A stretch of 64,000 nt of DNA from assembly GCF_012396015.1 (NCBI RefSeq), contig NZ_JAAXOQ010000018.1, positions 28,457-92,456 on the forward strand, written 5' to 3'. The position numbers and the translations under genes were made by a program. The DNA comes from Tsukamurella spumae (lineage in GTDB: Bacteria > Actinomycetota > Actinomycetes > Mycobacteriales > Mycobacteriaceae). Shown piece by piece: positions 32,439-41,496 of this stretch (within the stretch, counting starts at the first letter, position 1; each line of letters begins with the position of its first letter). The notes under the pieces are model-generated. The model ran no database searches and had not been told where the DNA came from. It saw nothing but the letters and a program-made list of their open reading frames with translations.

Positions 32439-34214
32439 CTACTTCGGCCGCGACGACGTAGTGGTCGGCGCGGTCCCGGTCGATGCCGAGGTGGACGAGC
32501 CCCCGAGGATCGAGTTGAGGTCGATCCCGCCGAGGTCGACGCCGGCGCGCCCGAGGTCGGCGCTCGACACCGTCGGAGCGCTACTCGCGGACGATGTGGA
32601 GCTGGCCGCCGCCGGCGGCGTCGTCGCGCTCGGCGACCCCGTCGGGGTCGGAACGGCGCTGACGATCTGCGCGACCGGGCCGGTCACCTGCGGAGGCAGG
32701 CCCGTCGCGCTCAGCGCACCCGGAAGCGCGGGCAGCGGCTTGATCACTGCGTCGATCACCTGCTGCGGCGACGGCAGGCCCGAGCCCTGCCCGGCCCCGC
32801 CGTTCGCGATGTCCTTCGCGGCCGCGGCGAACCACCGCGCCACGAACGTGGTCGGCGGCATCCCGGTGGGCGTCGAGGCGGCCTTGCTGTAGCTGGTGTG
32901 CTTGGCGCCCGTGTCCGCATACTTCTGGAACATGCCGACCACGTTCATCAGGTCCAGCGGGTTCGGGAACGACTGCTTGGTCTGATCGAAGGCGTTGAGC
33001 ACGTTCAGATCCGCGGTGAGCGGCGGTTCCACCGAGACGACGGACTTCTTGAGCTGCGGCGTGAGCGCGCCCGCGACCTGGGTCGGGCTCGACGCGCCTG
33101 CGGTGTTCGCAGCACCCCACACCGACTGCGGGGTCATCGTCGTGAGCGCCTTGACCGGCGTCGCGCTCGATCCGATCAAGCCGCTGCGCGCGCTCGGCGT
33201 CAAAGCCTGCCCCAGCTGAGGGAGCGGATTGCGAGGATCGGAGGCGTACTCGAGTCGCTGAGCGACCGACGAGAACACCGGAATCGGCCCCGCCGCTTCA
33301 GTCGGCGCCGCCGCGGGACCGGCGACCGCCTTCACCACGGTCTGCGCGAGGGCCTGTCCGATCGTGCTGATCGACTTGATCGGGTCGTTCTGGTCGAAGG
33401 TCATCTGCCCGCCGACGTTCGTCACCAGATGCACCAGGGGGCCGATCAACGGCGTGTTGGTGGGCGCATCGCACGCCAGGTCGCCGTCGGCGCAGAAGCT
33501 CGCGTACCGGCCGGCGACCTTCCCCAGGTCGACGTTCTGGTCCTTCGACGGACCGATGCCGCCGCCGACAGGCGCCTTCGACGACGCGGCGCGCACCTTC
33601 GAGACCTCACGACCGTTGGTACCGGGCACCGCGGACGGGGCGGTCTGACCGGGCTTGCCGGGAAACAGCGAAGCCCCGGGCGGACGCCCGGGGTCGCCGA
33701 AGTTCGCCACCGCGGCGATCTGGTCGGGTCGAATCTTGGTCTGTCCCTGCAAGACCATGTTCAACACGCCCTTGACCGCGTGCGCGCCTTGGCTGTAGCC
33801 GGTGAGCGCGAACTTAGTGCTCCGGCACCGCCCCGCGGTCTCCTCCATCATCTTCACGGCTCGATTGCCGGCGTTCTGGACTGAGACCGCGTACGGGGCG
33901 TTCTGGCCGGGCGTGCTCGGCCCAGCGCCACCGAAACTCGCCTCGTAGGGCACGTACACGCGGGAGACGAGGGAGCCGGCCTGCTGCTGCATCGGCTTCA
34001 TGACCTCGGAGAGGAAGCCCGTATCGACGTTCACCGGAGCGTTGGGGTTCGACTGGCCGGTGCCCTGGATACCCAGGACCTCCAACGCGGGGCATCCAGC
34101 GGCGAATGCCGCTGCGGGACTGACGAAGGGAAGCACGCTGCACGCGAACGGTGCAGCGACGAGCGTGACCAGCGACCGACGAGCGATCGACAAACGCCGC
34201 GAGGATCCGCGCAT
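32439..34214 (-). CDS. Secreted cutinase-family esterase with long C-terminal extension
   Basis: 591 residues. A signal peptide (1-39, AFAA|GCPA) precedes a cutinase domain: GYSQG with Ser141, CADGDLAC with Asp245 between the disulphide cysteines, and His262. Cutinases are usually 200-250 residues; here about 300 further residues form a helical region and a Ser/Thr/Ala/Pro tail. Mycobacterial cutinase-like proteins cleave lipid esters, and plasmids of mycolate bacteria often carry one near their T4SS. I infer local remodelling of the mycolate layer. First gene of the transfer operon. Confidence 0.87.
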   Translation of the reverse strand: MRGSSRRLSIARRSLVTLVAAPFACSVLPFVSPAAAFAAGCPALEVLGIQGTGQSNPNAPVNVDTGFLSEVMKPMQQQAGSLVSRVYVPYEASFGGAGPSTPGQNAPYAVSVQNAGNRAVKMMEETAGRCRSTKFALTGYSQGAHAVKGVLNMVLQGQTKIRPDQIAAVANFGDPGRPPGASLFPGKPGQTAPSAVPGTNGREVSKVRAASSKAPVGGGIGPSKDQNVDLGKVAGRYASFCADGDLACDAPTNTPLIGPLVHLVTNVGGQMTFDQNDPIKSISTIGQALAQTVVKAVAGPAAAPTEAAGPIPVFSSVAQRLEYASDPRNPLPQLGQALTPSARSGLIGSSATPVKALTTMTPQSVWGAANTAGASSPTQVAGALTPQLKKSVVSVEPPLTADLNVLNAFDQTKQSFPNPLDLMNVVGMFQKYADTGAKHTSYSKAASTPTGMPPTTFVARWFAAAAKDIANGGAGQGSGLPSPQQVIDAVIKPLPALPGALSATGLPPQVTGPVAQIVSAVPTPTGSPSATTPPAAASSTSSASSAPTVSSADLGRAGVDLGGIDLNSILGGSSTSASTGTAPTTTSSRPK

Positions 34215-34675
34215 AGCAACACTCCCGTGTTCATGCGCAGGGTGATCCGTTACCCACTCACGGGCCTACTGCGAGGTAGACTCGCGACGCGGGGACGTCA
34301 CTATCCCTGCACGCGGGTCCTGCCGCCGGTTGGTGCGGCCGCAACGAGGATGCCACTCGTTGTCACGGCCGTTAAGTTTGCGCTGTCCTTCCCGGCGGCA
34401 GGACCCCCACTACTTCAGTGAAGGTGGGCTCGGTCCGCCTTCCTCGCGGACCGTGTCCTCCCATCCGACTCGCTGCTCCGTTGTTCTAGCAACGCTCCGG
34501 TGTGAATTACATTAGCGGCCTTCACCCGCAGATCCGCCCTGAGTTTCCCCAAAGTTTATTTACCGCCTTCGCTGTGCTGTATTTCGGCACTTGGGCGACT
34601 TCGCGGTAGGGCGCGGCAGTGGGTATTCTTTCGCTACGCCGGTTTGAATCTGCGATCTAGGGCCACGCAACGGGG
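34215..34675. other. Regulatory intergenic region before cutinase and ImmA/IrrE genes
   Basis: No gene seen. On the minus strand TTTGCGCTGTCCT (34377-34389) is a copy of the start-associated motif, here 163 bases before the cutinase start. An imperfect dyad CTTCA-G-TGAAG with flanking CCCA/TGGG lies at about 34405-34430. A weak extended -10 (TGGGTATTCT, 34620-34629) may serve the + strand gene. The region must contain the divergent promoters for the transfer operon and the cargo module. Confidence 0.5.
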
Positions 34676-35101
34676 GTGTCGATGCTGCTGCGAACGGACG
34701 AAGTCCGCTCCGCGGTTGCGCGGGCGATGAAGCACCATCGACGCCACACTGCATCCATTGGAGGGGCCGATGTGGATGCAGTGGTGGCTGCGGTCGCTCA
34801 GTCGGAAGGCATCAAGATCAGCGTCCGTGACGCGCACCTCCCTCTCGGGTACTACGGACGATGGCTTCGATCCGCCGACGGCAGTGAAGTCTTCGAGGTC
34901 TCAACAGGGCTCGCCTCCCGCGACTGGACGATCGCCCACGAGCTCGGGCACCTGATGCTCCGCCACTACGTGGACTCCGACGAACGCGGTTGCCGGGTTG
35001 ACGATCCGTTTGCTGAGTATCAGGCAGAGCGCTTCGCCGCTCTTCTCACCAGTCGCCTGGCGGTTGCTCGTCGCGCCCCGCGGGACGCGGTCTTCTCGTG
35101 A
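34676..35101 (+). CDS. ImmA/IrrE-family metallopeptidase
   Basis: 141 residues from GTG (ATG two codons on). Helical N-terminus, then WTIAHELGHLMLRHY with the HExxH zinc site at 88-92 and DPFAEYQAERFAALL supplying the third ligand, as in ImmA/IrrE (COG2856). These cleave repressors, often XRE-type, in response to signals. Overlaps the next gene (GTGA). The likely target is the EspR-like regulator encoded on the opposite strand nearby. Confidence 0.82.
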   Translation: MSMLLRTDEVRSAVARAMKHHRRHTASIGGADVDAVVAAVAQSEGIKISVRDAHLPLGYYGRWLRSADGSEVFEVSTGLASRDWTIAHELGHLMLRHYVDSDERGCRVDDPFAEYQAERFAALLTSRLAVARRAPRDAVFS

Positions 35102-36162
35102 TGGTGATCGCCGCGGCCCTCTGGATCGCCGCTGCGCTTCGCCTCAACCGGTGGCTTCAGAATCCCCGGGTCACCCCTGCCGTAGGCGCCGTCATCGTCC
35201 TGGCGGCCCTTGCGGCGCTGACGACGTCCAACACCCGCCTCTTCGGCGGCATCGGTCTCGACATCAAGGCTGTCAGCGCGGTGCAACAGCTCCTGCTTCT
35301 GGCAGCCTGTGTCGGAGCTGAGGTCGTCCTCGCCGGCATTGCTGAACCGGCAAGGCTGGCGCGCCGCTTCCCGCGACTTATCTGGCGCGCAAGCTTCGTC
35401 GGCGCTGCAGTTGTGGTCCTTTTCGTTGTCGGGCCTGCTGTCCCTGTGGGAATGAGCATTTACGACTTCGCTGCGCAGTACGCCGGAAATCAATACATCG
35501 GTACCGCATTTCTTCTGGTTCAAATCTATTCAGGAGTCGCCTGCGCTCGTGTTGCCTACTTTGCGCTGAAACTTATTAACGACGAGCGTCTCCGCATTCC
35601 GATGGTGCTGCTTGCCGCCGGCGCAGCAGTCTTCACTCTCTACGCGATCGCAAGATCAGCCATACTCGTCGCGTCGCTTGCCTTCGACTTCGAGCCGCAC
35701 TTGCGGATCGTCTTCACAGCTATGTCCTCCGTCGCTGCTGTGGGGGCGGGACTGCTCATCGCTGCATTCTGCTGGGTCCCGGTCGCACGCACCCTCCGCG
35801 ACGGGCAGCGACTATCGCGGCAAGCCCCGATCTACTGCCAGGTGACCAAGTTCGACCCAAGCCTCCGCGCCGACTGGCGCATCGGCGGCTTTTCGTTGAG
35901 CCGACGTGCCGACGCGCACGCCACTGTCATCTTAGATTTCCTCACATTACTACTGCCGCAGTCGGTTCCGGACTCTCCGTGGGAATCGGACTCATCCGCA
36001 ATAGCCTCTTGGCTTGCTCTCCCGAGCGATGCAGCGACTCGCCCCGAGGTCCACCTCGGAATGCTCGCGGTCCCCGACGGAAGGCGCCCTGCTGAATGGC
36101 TCGATGAAGTTCTCCGCCGGCTCCCCGGTCGGCGCTCTCCGCTTCTGGACGATCTACTATGA
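35098..36162 (+). CDS. Seven-TM membrane protein, MAB_1171c-like
   Basis: 354 residues with about seven TM helices in the first 235 and a soluble C-terminal domain (RQAPIYCQVTKFDPSLRADWRIGG...). This plan and the coupling to an ImmA/IrrE peptidase match the MAB_1171c family putative transporters of actinobacteria, whose substrate is unknown. It may sense or export a signal. GTG overlaps the upstream stop by four bases. Confidence 0.65.
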   Translation: MMVIAAALWIAAALRLNRWLQNPRVTPAVGAVIVLAALAALTTSNTRLFGGIGLDIKAVSAVQQLLLLAACVGAEVVLAGIAEPARLARRFPRLIWRASFVGAAVVVLFVVGPAVPVGMSIYDFAAQYAGNQYIGTAFLLVQIYSGVACARVAYFALKLINDERLRIPMVLLAAGAAVFTLYAIARSAILVASLAFDFEPHLRIVFTAMSSVAAVGAGLLIAAFCWVPVARTLRDGQRLSRQAPIYCQVTKFDPSLRADWRIGGFSLSRRADAHATVILDFLTLLLPQSVPDSPWESDSSAIASWLALPSDAATRPEVHLGMLAVPDGRRPAEWLDEVLRRLPGRRSPLLDDLL

Positions 36163-36165
36163 GTC

Positions 36166-36771
36166 ATGATGGCTGAAACAACCGACGCGGCAACACAATC
36201 AACGCCCAACCTACTTGCTCGCCTCGTGACCGAGGCATCCGCACCATGGTTGGTGAACGTGCTCGCCGCCCTGGCGGTGGGATCGATGTCAGGCGCGCCC
36301 GCGTGGGGGGCTTTCGCTGCGTTCATTGCCGGTCTCGGCCCCATCCTGGGGATCCTCATGCTCATGCGCCTCGGTCGAGCAACTGACCACCATGTAGGCG
36401 ACCGGCGGCACCGCGGCCTCGTATTGGGGATGATCGTGATCATCATGACGCTCGGTGTCGGGCTCGAGGTGCTATGGCGTGCGCCGGCCGCGATCGTCAC
36501 GCTCTCGGTGGCCGGCCTGGTCACGATCGTCGCGGTCGGCGTTGTAACCAGCATCTGCAGGTACAAGATCAGTGTCCATACTGCTGTCTGGGCGGGTACG
36601 ACGCTGCTCCTCGCCGCTCTGATCGGTACGCTGTGGCTCCTTGCCGCCCTGGCCCTTCCTCTTGTCGGCTGGGCACGTGTACGCGTCCGCGATCACACCG
36701 TCGGCCAGACCGTCACGGGGGCTCTTCTTGGCCTAGCGACCGTGGTCGCGACGCTCGGAGCACTCCAGTAG
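36166..36771 (+). CDS. PAP2-like membrane protein
   Basis: 201 residues, about five TM helices. KISVHTAVWAGT (about 129-140) and GWARVRVRDHTVGQTVTGALLG (about 166-187) resemble PAP2 motifs 2 and 3 (SxH..., R...HTxxQ..G), but motif 1 and the catalytic Asp are not evident. Lipid phosphatase activity is therefore uncertain. It follows the MAB_1171c-like gene closely and converges on the EspR-like gene. Confidence 0.55.
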   Translation: MMAETTDAATQSTPNLLARLVTEASAPWLVNVLAALAVGSMSGAPAWGAFAAFIAGLGPILGILMLMRLGRATDHHVGDRRHRGLVLGMIVIIMTLGVGLEVLWRAPAAIVTLSVAGLVTIVAVGVVTSICRYKISVHTAVWAGTTLLLAALIGTLWLLAALALPLVGWARVRVRDHTVGQTVTGALLGLATVVATLGALQ

Positions 36772-36772
36772 G

Positions 36773-37201
36773 TCAGTCCGAGTCCGTGGTGGCGCTTCCA
36801 CGCTCCTCGGCCGCCCTCAGCTTCTCCGTGAGCGCTAGTACCCGTGCGCGCGCCTCCGGCGAGAGCTGCGCGGAACGGTAGGCGATTTCCACGGCCCCGC
36901 TGTCGCTTACAGCGTTCAACGCAGGACCGCTGCTCTCACGAATCATCTGCGCATATCCCTCGTCCTCGACGAAGTAGTCGACCGGAACGTTGAACCACTT
37001 CGCGAGCCCCACAACGACGTCGACAGACACCTTTGCCTTCCGGCCGGTCCGCAACTGCGATAGGTAGGGAGCGGACAAACGCCCGCCAGCGGCACTAACA
37101 CCCTGGGCGACTGCCGCAGTCGTATAAGGGACGCCACGGGCAGGGTCAGGCCTCGACTCGAACAAGTCGTTGAGCTTGTCCGCGAACGTCATCACATCCA
37201 T
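36773..37201 (-). CDS. EspR-like HTH regulator
   Basis: 142 residues. TFADKLNDLFESRPDPARGVPYTTAAVA...LSAPYLSQLRTGRKAKVSVDVVVGLAKWFNVPVDYF closely follows mycobacterial EspR, an XRE-type nucleoid-associated regulator with an N-terminal HTH and a C-terminal dimerisation helix. ATGs at 37201 and 37192 are both possible. It is divergent from the P450 gene, so it probably controls that promoter and the module. Confidence 0.82.
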   Translation of the reverse strand: MDVMTFADKLNDLFESRPDPARGVPYTTAAVAQGVSAAGGRLSAPYLSQLRTGRKAKVSVDVVVGLAKWFNVPVDYFVEDEGYAQMIRESSGPALNAVSDSGAVEIAYRSAQLSPEARARVLALTEKLRAAEERGSATTDSD

Positions 37202-37350
37202 CCTGCCGAGACTGAAACATGTACCGTTGCCGTATCAACGCACCTTAACACCCGAGCCTCAGTGCTCTATTTGAAGACTCAAGCAAGATGGTGCGTGTCC
37301 GCCTGTCGGCGACGCGCGATCGGACCAGTTGGAAGGAACTCCTCAACCAC

Positions 37351-38703
37351 ATGACGACCATCCCGCACCCTCCGCATCGCATCCCCGTCCTGGGGGACCT
37401 GCTGAGCCTTAACTGGACCACGCCGACGCAGCATGAGGCTGACCTCGTGGCTGAGCTGGGCGGAATCTATGAACGAAAGATCTTGCGAGACAGCCTCGTT
37501 ATCGTCGGAGATGCGAAGCTCGCCGAGCAGGCGTGCTCGGAGGAGGAGTGGAGTCGCGCGCTGGTCGGTCCAGGCGCCTACCTGCGCCGGATGATGCCCA
37601 AGGGGTTATTCACGGTCAAGAGCAGTGACCCCACCTGGGGGACTGTTCGCGAGGCCCTTCGCCCAGCCTTCGATCAGCAGGCCATGCGTCGGTACCACGG
37701 CGCCATGGCGGAAGTGATCGCCGAGCTCGTCGAGTATCTCCGAGCACACGATGGCAGCCCGGTACCGATCCACGACCTCATGACGCGTCTGACAGTTGAG
37801 ATCATCGCCAGCGCTGGTTTCGGGTACAGGTCCGGCGGGTTCGATACGAAGATCGCCGACGATTTGTTCCTGACCGGCATCCGCGACGTCCTGGAATGGT
37901 CCAGTGCCGAACCGAATCGTCCACCGCTCATCTCCGAGTTGGGCGCCGCCGAACGGCGGCGCAAGGCCGACGATGCGATCGCTCGCGTCCGAGGCCCAGT
38001 CGTGGAGCTGGTCGAACGGCGCCGGAACGACGACGATCCTGACGCCAAGGACATCCTCGCGTCGCTGCTACCGACGGACCTCCCCCCCGACGTCATCGCC
38101 GACCAGGCCGTCACGTTCCTGTTTGCCGGGCACGAAACGACCGCTGCGCTCCTCGAGGCCGCAATCTTTTACCTCACCACCCCGGATGGCGGGGCCGAGC
38201 GTCACGCCCGGATCGCGCAGGAAGCCGGCGACCTCGCCGCGACAGGGGTCGAATATACCGATATCCCCAAGCGCCGCTGGACCCAGCAGTTCCTGCGTGA
38301 ATGCCTGCGCCTCCACCCGCCGGCGCCCGGCTTCTTCCGGATCGCGAAGCTTGACACCAAGCTCGGCCCCCACTACATCCGCAAGGGCACGGTGGTCTTC
38401 GTCCTAGCGCTCGCCGCGCAGCGCGATCGCGCTAGCTGGGGAGATGACGCAGCCGCCTTCGATCCGAACCGCTTCGACCGAGGTCGCGACCTCGGATGGA
38501 ACCGGCCGTTCGGCACCGGTCCGCGCGACTGCATTGGCCGCGTCTTCGCAATGCATGAGGCGACCTTCGTGCTCGGCCAGCTCGCCGGCGAATTCGATAT
38601 CGCCGCGGTCCAACCCACCAACGAAATCACCATGATCGAGCGAGCGACTCTGCGCCCTGCACCGCGCGACTACACCTTCACCGCACGGGAGAATCGGAGC
38701 TAA
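37351..38703 (+). CDS. Cytochrome P450, CYP102-like haem domain
   Basis: 450 residues, complete P450. I-helix AGHETT (259-264), ExxR ECLR (317-320), haem loop FGTGPRDCIGRVFAMHEATF with Cys394. The N-terminal half (GLFTVKSSDPTWGTVREALRPAF, QQAMRRYH, MTRLTVEIIASAGFGYR) follows the CYP102/BM3 haem domain, which hydroxylates fatty acids, but the fused reductase is absent. Redox partners are not encoded nearby. Start chosen for AAGGA upstream. The next gene starts four bases after its stop. Confidence 0.9.
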   Translation: MTTIPHPPHRIPVLGDLLSLNWTTPTQHEADLVAELGGIYERKILRDSLVIVGDAKLAEQACSEEEWSRALVGPGAYLRRMMPKGLFTVKSSDPTWGTVREALRPAFDQQAMRRYHGAMAEVIAELVEYLRAHDGSPVPIHDLMTRLTVEIIASAGFGYRSGGFDTKIADDLFLTGIRDVLEWSSAEPNRPPLISELGAAERRRKADDAIARVRGPVVELVERRRNDDDPDAKDILASLLPTDLPPDVIADQAVTFLFAGHETTAALLEAAIFYLTTPDGGAERHARIAQEAGDLAATGVEYTDIPKRRWTQQFLRECLRLHPPAPGFFRIAKLDTKLGPHYIRKGTVVFVLALAAQRDRASWGDDAAAFDPNRFDRGRDLGWNRPFGTGPRDCIGRVFAMHEATFVLGQLAGEFDIAAVQPTNEITMIERATLRPAPRDYTFTARENRS

Positions 38704-38707
38704 CACG

Positions 38708-39691
38708 ATGTGGTCGTTAATCGAATGCCTCAACGGGCTCGAGGAAGCCACCTGGGTCTGTGAGAACGGGGAGCCCCAGGACTTCCGTTCGGTTCGCAGG
38801 ATGCTCTTCGCCAACGAGTGGCTTCCCCTTCTTGATCAAGCGTTCCACACCCGCACCTCGGGCGCGGCGACCGTTGGCAGCAAGAAGGGCGACCACCGCG
38901 TGGTGATCCACCCCGTAATCGGCCCGGAGGCTACGGTCTACGCCTTCCACGTCTGGATCGCGCCCCTCGATCAGGCGCCCACGCCGCCGCCACCTACCGC
39001 CGGTAACCGCTGGCTGCTCGACCGCCAGGCAGTCCAACAGACACCCGAGTCGTTCGCCATGTCCGGCGGGGGCGAGCAGTTCCACGAGTTCCGTTCGGCG
39101 CCGCAATTCACCGGCCGTGCCCTCCGGTCGGACGACTTCGACAAGATCCTCCAGATCGTCGGCGACCCAACGCCCGAGAAGAAGATCATTACCGAGTCGA
39201 CCATCCTCAACGCCCGGACCGGCCGCGTGATGCCGTGGGTCGTCGTGTGCCGCGGCCACGACGGCAATGAGATGAGGATTCTCTTCTGCGACGTCGCGCG
39301 GTTCGGCATCGAGCCTAAGATCCCCACCCCCGAGGCGTTGAGCCTGCGTGCCATGTCTGCCGCGGCCGGCCGGTGGGCGGCCCTCGCCGCCATGGCGACA
39401 GATCCGATCACGGAACGACGCGACATCATCCTTGCCCTGTGGATCTCCGAACGCCCGCCGTGGTTCGTCGAGTTCGTTCCGGACACCACCGACTTCATCC
39501 ATCCCGACGACCGCTCCCTCTTCAGCGCCGCCAGCGTCATGCGCGCCGATGCAACACCCCCTGAAGTGCGAATCCGGATCAACTCAAGCGATGGCTGGCG
39601 CGGCATGAACGGCGCCATCCGCCCCTACAGCCTGGCCGGCGGCAACGCTCGGGTGGACGACCTCTACATCGTCGAATTCTGGGAATCCTGA
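38708..39691 (+). CDS. PAS-like sensor protein, DUF5593-like
   Basis: 327 residues. MWSLIECLNGLEE at the start, a central region with WVVVCRGHDGNEMRILFCDV, and IHPDDRSLFSAAS near 258-270 followed by a beta-rich end. The IHPDD motif and domain order match actinobacterial DUF5593/PAS proteins. It probably senses a small ligand, perhaps a P450 product, since it is four bases from the P450 gene. Confidence 0.65.
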   Translation: MWSLIECLNGLEEATWVCENGEPQDFRSVRRMLFANEWLPLLDQAFHTRTSGAATVGSKKGDHRVVIHPVIGPEATVYAFHVWIAPLDQAPTPPPPTAGNRWLLDRQAVQQTPESFAMSGGGEQFHEFRSAPQFTGRALRSDDFDKILQIVGDPTPEKKIITESTILNARTGRVMPWVVVCRGHDGNEMRILFCDVARFGIEPKIPTPEALSLRAMSAAAGRWAALAAMATDPITERRDIILALWISERPPWFVEFVPDTTDFIHPDDRSLFSAASVMRADATPPEVRIRINSSDGWRGMNGAIRPYSLAGGNARVDDLYIVEFWES

Positions 39692-39993
39692 GCCAGCTGC
39701 ACACAGGTTGGAATACACCGCCAGACGTTGCGACATTCCACGCCTCGTTGTCGCACCGAATCTGTTGCGCCGCTCCGGAGTTGCGCAGCCCGTGATCGTT
39801 TTGTAACCTCTGCCACAGCTTCCATCGTTGATGAAGCAACGCAGCGCTCTCGCGCCCCGCGAGAGGATGTTCCCGACGCAGCGGGCTGCCGTCGGTCGCT
39901 GGACACTCACCTATGGGAGAAGTCTGTGTTCAGGGACCCTGGCGTCGCCGTCCGACTCGTCGAGCGACCGCTCGTCGCGGCCGCCGCTGCTGC
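39692..39993. other. Intergenic region, no feature seen
   Basis: About 300 bases between the convergent PAS-like and XRE genes. I see no strong hairpin, repeat or credible coding frame. Confidence 0.5.
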
Positions 39994-40500
39994 CTATGGC
40001 CGCTGCTTCGTGCGAAGCCATGCCGCGCGCACTGCGCCCGGCGTGATCCGAAGTTCCTCCGCGAGGCGCTCGGCGACGTCGTCGGTGAGGGTTGAGGCGC
40101 CACGCTCCAGGGTCGACAGTGTCGTAGTTGAAACCCCGATCCGCTGCGCCAGGTCCGGTTGCGTGCGACCTCTCAGTGCTCGCCAGTCGGACAGTTCTAG
40201 CTCGTCCTCGGGGATGGGGATAACCCTTGCCATGAACCGGTCTGTCAGGTCAGTCACCGAAGCGCCGCCGTACTCCCGCTCGCCGGATGTCTGCGCGACC
40301 GCAGCCAGCGCCGCCACCGCAGTTCGGAGCAGGTCGACCTGCGGCGTGGTCTGCGACTTGAGCCCCTCGCGCTGCCACTTGCCGATCGACGAGACGGACA
40401 CGCCCGATCGGCGAGCAAGCTCTGCTGTCGATACGTCCAGCTCGTTGAGTAGCCCCCGGAATTCGCGTGCAGAAAAGGCCCGCTGCACGACCCGTGCCAC
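39994..40500 (-). CDS. XRE-type regulator with two HTH domains
   Basis: 168 residues from GTG at 40500 (GGGAGG upstream); a TTG at 40527 with AGGAGG is an alternative. The first HTH is STAELARRSGVSVSSIGKWQREG (about 25-47). The second is TQPDLAQRIGVSTTTLSTLERG (about 124-145). Two complete HTHs in one chain are unusual and suggest binding to paired sites. Divergent from the WhiB-like gene, which it may control. Confidence 0.7.
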   Translation of the reverse strand: MARVVQRAFSAREFRGLLNELDVSTAELARRSGVSVSSIGKWQREGLKSQTTPQVDLLRTAVAALAAVAQTSGEREYGGASVTDLTDRFMARVIPIPEDELELSDWRALRGRTQPDLAQRIGVSTTTLSTLERGASTLTDDVAERLAEELRITPGAVRAAWLRTKQRP

Positions 40501-40679
40501 TACACCTCCCGAACGACGACGACTCAAGGTTCCTCCTGATCGTGCCGCGCCCGGCGCCGGCCGCTCCAACGTGAGTGCAATAGCTGACTGTAATATCTGA
40601 CGAAAAGACTGTACCGTATCGACGGGGAGCAGAAGCCACTCCTGCTCCAACGCACTACTTCCGCTCGAAGGAGGCTCTG

Positions 40680-41012
40680 ATGACGAATCGAGGCCGCAAG
40701 CCGCTCGCGCCGGTGACCGCTCAGGTCGGCGCTTGCGCGTCACTCGACCCCGACCGCTGGCACAACCTGGGGCGCGAATCCCCTGAGTCCATCCGACGGA
40801 TGTACGGCGCGTGCGCCCGGTGCCCCATCATCGACATGTGTCGCAGCCAGCTCGCGGTGCACCTCGAGGAGATCGCGGCGGAAGACGGTGAGCCCCTCAA
40901 GGACACGCTCTGGGCTGGACAGTTCTTCGGCAAGCGTGGCACGAAGGTCCACCCCAGCAATTACCTTGGCTCACGGTCGAAGAAGGTCACCGGCTTCGAC
41001 GCGGTTGCGTAG
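40680..41012 (+). CDS. WhiB-like iron-sulfur protein, divergent
   Basis: 110 residues. GACASLDPD gives Cys19; GACARCPIIDMC gives the C-x2-C-x5-C triad, together the four-Cys pattern of WhiB proteins. The usual G(V/I)WGG turn is replaced by LWAGQFFG, and a short basic C-terminus follows. WhiB proteins bind sigma factor and respond to redox; plasmid copies are known. Ribosome site GAAGGAG upstream. Confidence 0.78.
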   Translation: MTNRGRKPLAPVTAQVGACASLDPDRWHNLGRESPESIRRMYGACARCPIIDMCRSQLAVHLEEIAAEDGEPLKDTLWAGQFFGKRGTKVHPSNYLGSRSKKVTGFDAVA

Positions 41013-41111
41013 CGCATGCGACTCACCGTTCATCGAGACAGGGAACCCCGGATGCGAACGCTGCGGCGCGCCTCCCGCACAGAACCCAGTACTGCTAGCA
41101 GAATTGCCCGC

Positions 41112-41312
41112 ATGGCTGGACGAGTTTCCAAGGGCGATCGAGCGGCGCTGTTCTCGCGGTGCGACCCGCGCATCGCCGCAGCGGCCAAGCGCGGCGCCGA
41201 CGATCACGGTCTCACCGTCAGCGACTACCTCGCTTGGCTCGTCGCTCGCGACAACGGCCTGGACGAGATTGCCCCAGCCGCACAGGAGGTGCTGCTACCG
41301 ACCGCCTCCTAG
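41112..41312 (+). CDS. Small protein, ribbon-helix-helix-like
   Basis: 66 residues. SRCDPRIAAAAKRGADDHGLTVSDYLAWLVARDNGL resembles the strand-helix-helix of Arc/CopG-type proteins, common as plasmid copy or mobilisation regulators. Identification is by pattern only. It precedes the replication gene, a usual place for a copy-control protein. Confidence 0.55.
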   Translation: MAGRVSKGDRAALFSRCDPRIAAAAKRGADDHGLTVSDYLAWLVARDNGLDEIAPAAQEVLLPTAS

Positions 41313-41420
41313 CCGATGCCAAACGCGGCCCAGCGAGGCCGCGACCTACGACCCAAATTCCATAGCGGAAGCGCAGAACGCGACGCAGGACCACGCCTGC
41401 ATCCAGGTTCATCGGGCACG

Positions 41421-41455
41421 AAAAAGACCCCCTAGTTGGCGCTAGAGGGCCTTTC
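41421..41455 (+). terminator. Terminator-like hairpin
   Basis: AAAAAG...CCCCCTAG-TTGGCG-CTAGAGGG..CTTT forms a stem with an A/T-rich base, unusually similar to an intrinsic terminator. It lies between the RHH-like gene and rep. Confidence 0.6.
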
Positions 41456-41496
41456 CGAAAGTTTCTCGGGTTTCACGGTTGGCGCCGTGTCCCAGA

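Noticed and set aside
30750..33884. Two long + strand frames (519 and 496 codons)
   Set aside because: Antisense to the MinD-like ATPase and the cutinase; no motifs.
39828..40095. Small + strand frames after the PAS-like gene
   Set aside because: No ribosome site and shifting overlap with the antisense XRE gene.
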